In this document: one piece after another, positions 7,258 to 11,990 of the stretch | Position numbering within the stretch: position 1 is the first letter of the stretch | Layout of the letters: each line of letters starts with the position of its first letter | NCBI GenBank assembly: GCA_039805865.1 | Contig: JBDLTI010000057.1 | Location: 1-11,990, forward strand | Direction of reading: 5' to 3' | Origin: Fluviibacter sp039805865 | GTDB taxonomy: Bacteria; Pseudomonadota; Gammaproteobacteria; Burkholderiales; Rhodocyclaceae | Length of the DNA stretch: 11,990 nt | The notes under the pieces: generated by a model | What the model was told of the DNA's origin: nothing | The model's input: the letters and a program-made list of their open reading frames with translations, nothing else | Database searches by the model: none | Made by a program: the position numbers and the translations under genes

Positions 7258-7719
7258 TCAAATCCTCGCAATAAAGTTGTGGCCAACGCACTCGAACCCG
7301 CAGCGCTCATAGAACGCCCGCGTCCGGTCAATGTCGATTCCGGTGGAACTTCCAATCATCGGCAGCGTAACGCCCAGTTCAACAGCCCATTCGAGGTAGC
7401 GCGCCACCAGCATTTCACCGGCCGGCGTGCCTCGATATGGCGTATCCACCCACAGCAGCAGATCGATTGAATACGTGTCAGCACTGCAGAAATGTTCCCG
7501 GGCAAAGCCGATCATCATGCCGACAGCGCCCATGACAGGATCACGCACCACCCAGAAGAAATAGGGATCACCGTTGTGCTCATCCGCAGCCAGGAACAGC
7601 TTGATCACCTTGGCCTTGTCGTATTCCAGCGCTGAAAAAATGCTGGCCTTGTGCATATCGGTTGCCATCTGCAGGCACCGGTTGAAATCAGTGTCGATGT
7701 CGAATGGTGCCAATATCAC
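7258..7719 (-). CDS. GNAT-family N-acetyltransferase
   Basis: A 153-aa protein with a GCN5-related acetyltransferase fold, expected to move an acetyl group from acetyl-CoA to an amine; the substrate is unknown. After an N-terminal helix rich in Met and Lys come strands with F-F-W-V-V-R-D-P and G-A-V-G-M-M-I-G-F. The acetyl-CoA motif A is P-Y-R-G-T-P-A-G at 94-101, followed by its long helix. The terminal R-A-F-Y-E-R-C-G-F-E-C-V-G block (134-146) is the typical motif B. The start is GTG, overlapping the terL TGA by 4 nt as GTGA, with GAGG (7728-7731) at an 8-nt spacing. A longer in-frame ATG exists upstream, but that part overlaps terL and encodes no GNAT-like sequence. Its place in the packaging operon suggests a virion- or infection-related modification (inference). 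Confidence 0.85.
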   Translation of the reverse strand: MILAPFDIDTDFNRCLQMATDMHKASIFSALEYDKAKVIKLFLAADEHNGDPYFFWVVRDPVMGAVGMMIGFAREHFCSADTYSIDLLLWVDTPYRGTPAGEMLVARYLEWAVELGVTLPMIGSSTGIDIDRTRAFYERCGFECVGHNFIARI

Positions 7720-9323
7720 CGTCTGCGCCTCGCTGAATCCCTGCCCATTACTACCTTTGGCGCCCGGCCTGATGTGCCACCAACGCCGCTTTGCCATTGC
7801 CCGTAGCTGGTGGAAATCTTGGGACCGCCCGACCATGCCATGACAACCGCGTCGCCCCGGTCTGGTGAGCGGCCGATGCGCTTGACCAGCTTTTCCTTGG
7901 GCTCAATCGTGATGATGTTGCGTTCTGATTCGTAGGTCGGAGCTGTCAGGTCTGAAAGCAGCGTCTGATCTGGCGGCAGTGCGATCCGAGATCCGCCCGG
8001 TTGGTCAGGGTCCAATGCTTCCCGCAGTCGCCACCAGCATTCCGTCCGCTTGTTGGCGAAACCAAGCAACCGATCTGGCTCAGTCCTTGCCCTGGATGCA
8101 GTGGCGCCCTTGTAGGCCAGCACTTCAATTCCATTATCCTGCAGCGTTTTGTAGGACGACCCGCCATACCCACCGCCGCAGTCCAGCACGATCACAGCGC
8201 CGTTCCTGCGCCGTCTGATGACCTCGGCCCCGATGTCGCTGCCAAGCGGCGTATCAGAGCCAGGAATCACGGCAATCTGATCGAACCAGCCATCGTGCCG
8301 TGGCGCTATCGTGTTGTTGTCGCTTCCGCCCTGAGCAACGTCAACGCCAATCGAACACATCGGAATGCCTTGCGGCGGGTCTTTCTTCCATCTGGCCTGT
8401 GCAGCCTGCACCCACGATGTCGGGATTGCCTGCTTGGGATCGTCCTTCAGCGAGGCCGAGAACTTGCCATCCCGGTACGCTTCCCGCAATTCCTTGGGCA
8501 TCTTGTCCAGCAGGCGGGCATAGTTGCCATCCTCGGCCAGATCCGGGTTGTCATTGAGCCCGGCCGGAATGAACGTGCGGGATGTAGCGTAAACTTCGCG
8601 GCCGTCAACCAGATGCGGTCCTTTGCCGTCAACCTCAACGTCCAGATCGTTTTCATCCCTGACGTACCACCGCAAGTCGCCGGGCTTTGCCGGGTTCGGG
8701 TGAGTCGGGTCAAGCCATGCAGCCCAGCGCTTGATTACCCACAGGCCGGTTGCTGATGTTGGCGGGTTGCCAGTGCAGACCACCCTGCACCGTTGTCCTG
8801 GCGTCGTTGACCGGTTCCAGATCGTGATGAACAGGTACTGGGATTCGAGGAAATCCGTTATCTCGTCGAAGCCTATCAGGTCGTGCGGGTCGCCCTTGTA
8901 GCGCTGCTTGTCGTCTTCCATTTCGCAGCCGCCGAACTCTACCCGGCGCTTGCCATCCCGATACGCCAGATCGGTGCCGTTCCACCCGGAACGATCACCA
9001 TTCAGAATCTTGCCCAGCAATTCAGCCTCGGCCAGCTTCTTCGCGTCCTTGTTCACGCGCCGGATGATGAGCGACCTTTCGTGCTCGGTCATCGACAGGC
9101 CAACCAGCAAGGCGCTTTTGCCGCCCCCTGCCTGCCCGCCGTAGAACAGTTCGTCGGCTTCGGTGTAATAAGCCTGCGTCTGCGGGCCTGGGTTCGGAAT
9201 CCACACCGCGCCATTCGTTGCCGCCATAACTTCAGCGATTACGGCCTGCTTTTCCTTCTCAGGCAGAGCGCCAAGTTTGGCTAGAATTTCGTCAAGCATT
9301 CTGGTTTTGTCACATTTCGCCAT
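7716..9323 (-). CDS. terL: Terminase large subunit (packaging ATPase/nuclease)
   Basis: A 535-aa motor protein that pumps DNA into the prohead and cuts the concatemer. The N-terminal ATPase shows Walker A at residues 62-70 (GGQAGGGKS), Walker B L-I-G-F-D-E at 149-154 and the coupling motif V-V-C-T-G-N-P-P around 181-188. The C-terminal RNase H-like nuclease has candidate metal-binding aspartates at D328 (G-V-D-V-A-Q-G-G), D381 (V-L-D-C-G-G) and D491 (R-G-D-A-V-V). I chose the ATG at 9323 because the frame upstream overlaps the HNH gene and encodes a basic stretch unlike any terminase. A weak GAG lies 4 nt before it, and a second in-frame ATG at 9299 has no better site. Its TGA stop overlaps the GTG of the next gene. 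Length and motif order are normal for the family. Confidence 0.95.
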   Translation of the reverse strand: MAKCDKTRMLDEILAKLGALPEKEKQAVIAEVMAATNGAVWIPNPGPQTQAYYTEADELFYGGQAGGGKSALLVGLSMTEHERSLIIRRVNKDAKKLAEAELLGKILNGDRSGWNGTDLAYRDGKRRVEFGGCEMEDDKQRYKGDPHDLIGFDEITDFLESQYLFITIWNRSTTPGQRCRVVCTGNPPTSATGLWVIKRWAAWLDPTHPNPAKPGDLRWYVRDENDLDVEVDGKGPHLVDGREVYATSRTFIPAGLNDNPDLAEDGNYARLLDKMPKELREAYRDGKFSASLKDDPKQAIPTSWVQAAQARWKKDPPQGIPMCSIGVDVAQGGSDNNTIAPRHDGWFDQIAVIPGSDTPLGSDIGAEVIRRRRNGAVIVLDCGGGYGGSSYKTLQDNGIEVLAYKGATASRARTEPDRLLGFANKRTECWWRLREALDPDQPGGSRIALPPDQTLLSDLTAPTYESERNIITIEPKEKLVKRIGRSPDRGDAVVMAWSGGPKISTSYGQWQSGVGGTSGRAPKVVMGRDSARRRR

Positions 9324-9368
9324 GTTTCTCGGTACTGGCTCGGGAAAACCCGATACTCCATGGCGAAA
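9315..9368 (-). promoter_or_regulatory. Nested hairpin covering the terL start codon
   Basis: A perfect 10-bp inverted repeat (9315-9324 and 9359-9368, arm TTTCGCCATG) encloses a second small hairpin (stem TCGGG/CCCGA with a 4-nt loop, 9340-9353). In the minus-strand transcript the 3' arm contains the terL ATG (9323-9321), and the ribosome binding region falls in the enclosed loop. Folding would therefore hide the start codon. The element lies in the 55-nt gap between the HNH stop and terL. The pairing is seen directly; a role in holding terL translation down is inference. Confidence 0.45.
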
Positions 9369-9378
9369 AACGTCACTG

Positions 9379-10002
9379 TTAGCGGCCGATTGCCTGTTCG
9401 AACGTCTTGCCGCGATATATCCGCTGCCTGACGTTGTGATAATTTTCGCCAACCATTTCACATGCTTCGACAAGAGAAACGGTTTTGCCATCAAGGCTGA
9501 CCAGTCTGTTCGCTCTTGTGTTTCTTGCCTGCTGGCGTTTTGTTGCCCACCTGCAGTTCATCGGCTCATAGTTACCATTCACGTCAATTCTGTCAATGGA
9601 ATGCAGCCTTGACGGTTTGTTGCCCATGTCAGCCAAGAAGCACTCATATCCAGATAGTCCGCCTTCGCCATGCAGCCACCTGTCGCAGACTGAAATACCT
9701 CTGCCGCCGTAGTACTTGTGCTCAGGGACATTGGGATCGTTGCATCTTTGACGCACGTTCAGCCAAGCAATGTATTCCGGAGATCTGCCGCCAATCGTCG
9801 CGCCGTGCGTTTTGCTAGCACATGACTGGCACGACATGGTTGGATTTGTCTTATGCCTTAAAAAGTGCGACCTCACCGAAACGGCTTTGCCGCACGAACA
9901 AACACAGCCCCACCATGTGCACTTATGGCCACGCCCGCCAAACGAAACAACCGTCAGGCTTCCAAAAACTTTGCCAGTCAAATCGATTAGCGGGCGACCC
10001 AT
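9379..10002 (-). CDS. Free-standing HNH homing endonuclease
   Basis: A complete 207-aa enzyme of the phage HNH group. An N-terminal zinc-binding region opens with D-L-T-G-K-V-F-G-S-L-T-V-V and carries cysteines at about 33, 35, 37, 58 and 61. The central nuclease core runs from P-E-Y-I-A-W at about residue 75 through Y-Y-G-G-R-G-I-S-V-C-D-R-W-L. It continues to H134, the S-I-D-R-I-D block (135-140) and G-N-Y-E-P-M-N-C-R-W-A-T (143-154), which contains the conserved catalytic and structural residues. The last 40 residues (L-V-S-L-D-G-K-T-V-S onward) resemble a NUMOD-like helix-turn-helix DNA-binding module. It starts 2 nt after the upstream stop. Hand-counted GC over 9421-9660 is about 49%, against about 63% in three sampled terL lines, indicating recent acquisition. 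It is expected to spread itself by cutting a relative that lacks the gene. Confidence 0.9.
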   Translation of the reverse strand: MGRPLIDLTGKVFGSLTVVSFGGRGHKCTWWGCVCSCGKAVSVRSHFLRHKTNPTMSCQSCASKTHGATIGGRSPEYIAWLNVRQRCNDPNVPEHKYYGGRGISVCDRWLHGEGGLSGYECFLADMGNKPSRLHSIDRIDVNGNYEPMNCRWATKRQQARNTRANRLVSLDGKTVSLVEACEMVGENYHNVRQRIYRGKTFEQAIGR

Positions 10003-10004
10003 AA

Positions 10005-10799
10005 TTACACTCTCTGCATACCCAGCGCGATGTAGTCTAAATCAAGGTTCATCGCTGCTGCCACTGACAGCTTGGACACGGTGATGATCGGAGTCAGGTC
10101 AGTTGCGGCAGTTACTGCGCCGGTCATTGTAGTGCCAACCAGCACGCCATTGTAGAAGAACGTGGCGGCGCCTGCAGAACTGATTTCGATGCGGAACTTC
10201 GCATAGGTGTCGGCAACAGGTGCATAACCAGTGTTCTGCGCGGTCGCGTCAACGTCATTGGCCACGCCAGTCAGCCACCAAGTGTCTGCGGTCATGTTGG
10301 TGTCGAACATGAAGCCAACGGCGTCAGTTGCGTTTGTGGTCAACGTGTTAGCCGAGGAAGCCGATACAATCGGAGCCTCAAGCGACAACGTGTCGGTGAA
10401 GCCGATAAAGGCGTAGCAGGTGGTGATTGCCGACAGCTTCAAACGGGCTTCCAGGAACAGTCCGCCGTTCGATGCCTGCCACTGCAGGGCCATGTTCATC
10501 TGTTCGGCGTCAGCAGCGTAACCAGTGCCAGCGTCGCCAGTGGTCAGGCGCAGTACGCCACCGATACCGCCTGCCAGGATTGCGGCTGCACTGGTAGCAG
10601 AGTCGGTGCCTTCAACAAAGCCCCATTCGTCCAGAACCAAATCTCCAATGAAATCATCAAAGAAGGCCACTGTGTCCGGGCTCGGAAAAACGAATTGACT
10701 GCCGTGCTCGCCTGCCACAAAACCGTTTTGGGACAGAAGACGCTTGTTGTGGTCGATACCAACGCGGCGGCCGTGAAGTGAAGTCAAAATGCGTGACAT
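10005..10799 (-). CDS. Probable phage structural protein with LamG/lectin-like beta sandwich
   Basis: A 264-aa protein with a strong AGGAG ribosome binding site 7 nt before the ATG. The first 40 residues form a leader rich in basic and polar residues. From F-F-D-D-F-I-G-D (about residue 46) onward the protein looks like a concanavalin/LamG-type jelly roll: G-G-V-L-R-L-T-T-G-D-A, then G-L-F-L-E-A-R-L-K-L, Y-A-F-I-G-F-T-D, A-V-G-F-M-F-D-T and F-R-I-E-I-S-S-A-G-A-A-T-F-F-Y-N-G, which are classic strand motifs of laminin-G-like carbohydrate-binding folds. Similar proteins occur among phage head-fibre or decoration components, so a surface role in the virion is likely. It lies between terS and terL, where a structural gene is not usually expected. 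Binding specificity cannot be read from the sequence. Confidence 0.6.
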   Translation of the reverse strand: MSRILTSLHGRRVGIDHNKRLLSQNGFVAGEHGSQFVFPSPDTVAFFDDFIGDLVLDEWGFVEGTDSATSAAAILAGGIGGVLRLTTGDAGTGYAADAEQMNMALQWQASNGGLFLEARLKLSAITTCYAFIGFTDTLSLEAPIVSASSANTLTTNATDAVGFMFDTNMTADTWWLTGVANDVDATAQNTGYAPVADTYAKFRIEISSAGAATFFYNGVLVGTTMTGAVTAATDLTPIITVSKLSVAAAMNLDLDYIALGMQRV

Positions 10800-10820
10800 G
10801 GTGTGTCTCCTGCTTATTGC

Positions 10821-11285
10821 TTAGTTGCTGGTGGAGTCGGCCTGGGTGGCCTTGGTGAGAATGAACGCAATCCGGCGAGCCAGATCACGATCAGAAACGG
10901 GTTGTTCTTTCACTTCGATTGCTCCGCCGTCTTTGCCGGTGTGCTCAAGCTGCTGTTTCGGCCCGTATTGTTTCGGCGCCATGCGCTCAGCAGACCATTT
11001 CAGCGCGTCGATTGCGACCTTTGCAGACTGCGGGTCATACTCGCCATCCAGCACCTGCTCAGCTAGATCGGCGATTCTATCGCCATGCGCTTGTCCATTG
11101 GCTTCACGCCCTGCGCGATACTGTTCCGAGAATTCAGGATGCTTTCCATCCACTACCCACAAAAGAACAGAGGATATTGCAGGCATATCGTCTGCGGAGC
11201 ATATCTTTCTCAAGCTAAGCCCGGACGCCAACCTTGTGCAGATTTCGTCGCCAAGCTCTTTGGTGTAAATCGAAGGTCTTGCCAT
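10821..11285 (-). CDS. terS: Terminase small subunit
   Basis: This 154-aa protein is the DNA-recognition subunit of the packaging motor. It binds the phage packaging site and hands DNA to the large subunit. The N terminus (M-A-R-P-S-I-Y-T-K-E-L, then a helix-turn-helix across about residues 10-45) matches the opening of many phage small terminases. The middle shows a helical oligomerisation region, and A-I-D-A-L-K-W-S-A-E-R-M-A-P-K-Q-Y-G is the conserved family signature around residues 90-107. The C-terminal tail is acidic and basic mixed, as expected for contact with the large subunit. The ATG follows the previous stop by 9 nt. No strong ribosome binding site is visible, so translation is probably coupled. 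Unusually, two other genes separate it from terL. Confidence 0.85.
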   Translation of the reverse strand: MARPSIYTKELGDEICTRLASGLSLRKICSADDMPAISSVLLWVVDGKHPEFSEQYRAGREANGQAHGDRIADLAEQVLDGEYDPQSAKVAIDALKWSAERMAPKQYGPKQQLEHTGKDGGAIEVKEQPVSDRDLARRIAFILTKATQADSTSN

Positions 11286-11294
11286 AACAGTGAC

Positions 11295-11621
11295 TTACAT
11301 CACCCCATACCGAATGCTTGCGTTTACCACAGCCGTGCCGCCGTTCTGGCGCACCTGAATGGCTGCGAACTTGCCCTTGAATCCGTACAGGCGATTGGCT
11401 GCAGTCACCACCACCGGATCTGAAGTGGTTGCGCCCAGGTCGGCCAGTGAATGCGCTGAAGTCGTGAAGTTGGTCCCGTCAATGGACACGAACACATCCA
11501 TGGCGCCGGCCGTGGACATGATTTCAAACGTGTTGTAGGTCTCCATGTTGACGAGAGTCCCGAATATCAGGTCGTTATCGCTGGTGCCGCTGCCGGACTT
11601 GAATCCTGTGATGCCGTGCAT
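11295..11621 (-). CDS. Small beta-rich phage protein, 108 aa, function unknown
   Basis: I do not recognise a named family with certainty. The ATG is preceded by GAGG at a 7-nt spacing, lying inside the end of the upstream gene, which supports this start and coupled expression. The protein has no signal peptide or membrane segment. It is rich in alternating hydrophobic and small or polar residues, with a M-D-V-F-V-S-I-D-G-T-N-F strand-turn-strand segment near residue 41 and a C-terminal F-A-A-I-Q-V-R-Q stretch, the pattern of a small beta sandwich. Similar short proteins occur among structural genes of podoviruses and siphoviruses. Its position between the cadherin-repeat gene and terS suggests a minor virion or fibre-associated protein. 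That role is inferred from context only. Confidence 0.6.
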   Translation of the reverse strand: MHGITGFKSGSGTSDNDLIFGTLVNMETYNTFEIMSTAGAMDVFVSIDGTNFTTSAHSLADLGATTSDPVVVTAANRLYGFKGKFAAIQVRQNGGTAVVNASIRYGVM

Positions 11622-11622
11622 G

Positions 11623-11990
11623 TTAGAACCTCATGCTGAAATTGTTGAGAAGGCTGAACCCGTAAACCTGCGCGCTGCCCGGCTCTACGACTGAAACGCT
11701 GAACGCCTCGGCATAAGTCGCCACGCCATCACTGGTCTGGATGCGAACCGAATAGGTGCCAACGCCAAGGGTCGTTGCGTTGTTAGCCCTTAGGTTGCTG
11801 CCACTAATGTTGAAGCTGGCGTTGTTGGTGTCACCAGCGCCCGCTACCAGGGAATAGGTAAACGTGTCGCCAGGGTCCGCGTCGGTGGTGCTCAGGATGC
11901 CGACAACTGCGTTAGCCCCACCGCTGACTGAAACGGTAGTACTGTTCAGGCTGATATCGGTAGGCGCGTTGTTCTGTGTGCTGTTGTTCG
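11623..11990 (-). CDS. Cadherin-repeat protein, C-terminal part (5' end outside window)
   Basis: Only the last 122 codons are in the window; the frame is open to the right edge. The visible part is one cadherin-type repeat. It opens with an N-x-A-P-T-D-I-S-L linker, has a V-G-I-L-S-T-T-D-A-D-P-G-D core and a D-T-N-N-A-S-F-N-I-S-G segment, and closes with Y-S-V-R-I-Q-T-S-D-G and F-S-V-S-V. The D-A-D and D-x-N residues are the usual calcium-binding positions of this repeat. A short tail ending in S-M-R-F follows. Such repeats occur in large surface or adhesion proteins, so in a phage this is probably a fibre or other exposed virion protein (inference). The stop lies 1 nt before the next start, so both belong to one transcript. 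The upstream domains that would settle its role are not visible. Confidence 0.75.
   Translation of the reverse strand, partial: NNSTQNNAPTDISLNSTTVSVSGGANAVVGILSTTDADPGDTFTYSLVAGAGDTNNASFNISGSNLRANNATTLGVGTYSVRIQTSDGVATYAEAFSVSVVEPGSAQVYGFSLLNNFSMRF

Noticed and set aside
7720..7836. Longer start for the acetyltransferase
   Set aside because: The added 39 residues overlap the terL 3' end in another frame and do not resemble a GNAT fold, whereas the GTG at 7719 has GAGG at 8 nt.
8001..8756. Plus-strand open frame of 251 codons inside terL
   Set aside because: It is antisense to the conserved nuclease domain of terL, with no supporting start signal or family resemblance.
9340..9353. Small TCGGG/CCCGA hairpin as a terminator after the HNH gene
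   Set aside because: The stem is only 5 bp and no T run follows it. It is better explained as part of the structure over the terL start.
9324..9494. N-terminal extension of terL from an ATG at 9494
   Set aside because: The extra 57 residues overlap the HNH gene, are basic and unlike terminases, and the family-like part begins at the ATG at 9323.
9324..10004. HNH gene as part of an intron or intein
   Set aside because: The genes on both sides have their own intact starts and stops, and no split coding sequence, splice-type structure or intein motifs are seen, so it is a free-standing gene.
1..11990. Search for CRISPR repeats, tRNAs, insertion sequences, toxin-antitoxin or defence genes, template/variable repeats
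   Set aside because: None was seen by eye; coding space is fully occupied by the structural and packaging genes, and the gaps are too short.

Overview
The window is the head-packaging and head-to-tail assembly region of a short-tailed (podovirus-type) double-stranded DNA phage or prophage. All sixteen recognised genes lie on the minus strand and read from the right end of the window to the left. They are packed tightly, with 1 to 11 bp overlaps or very short gaps, mostly with GAGG/AGGAG ribosome binding sites. The recognisable families (Head-tail connector portal, a Bbp19-like small protein, an HK97-fold capsid, a T7 gp11-like adaptor and a Bcep22/BPP-1-type tail nozzle) point to temperate podoviruses of Proteobacteria related to Bordetella phage BPP-1 and Burkholderia phage Bcep22. 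The host species cannot be determined, and there is no host gene in the window to show whether this is an integrated prophage.

Layout in transcription order. (1) 11990-10821: the 3' end of a protein with a cadherin-type repeat, a 108-aa beta-rich small protein, and the terminase small subunit. (2) 10799-10005: a 264-aa probable lectin/LamG-like structural protein sitting between the terminase subunits. (3) 10002-9379: a free-standing HNH endonuclease of clearly lower GC content than its neighbours. (4) 9323-7716: the terminase large subunit, then a GNAT acetyltransferase (GTG start overlapping the terL stop) and a 116-aa basic phage protein. (5) 6902-4047: portal, Bbp19-like protein and scaffold. 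(6) A 141-bp structured leader, then the major capsid protein and an 87-aa probable decoration protein, closed by a rho-independent terminator at about 2712-2739. (7) 2702-1: a 147-aa conserved-type protein, the gp11-like adaptor, and the tail nozzle protein running off the left end.

The genes form one assembly line. Small and large terminase cut and pump DNA through the portal into a shell built from capsid and scaffold and stabilised by the small decoration protein. The adaptor and nozzle then close the head and form the tail stub. The leader before the capsid gene and the terminator after the decoration gene bracket the two highest-demand products.

I found no tRNA, CRISPR array, insertion sequence, diversity-generating retroelement or defence system. 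The least ordinary parts are the HNH gene, the hairpin that would bury the terL start codon just after it, the surface-type proteins around the terminase genes, and the acetyltransferase inside the packaging operon.
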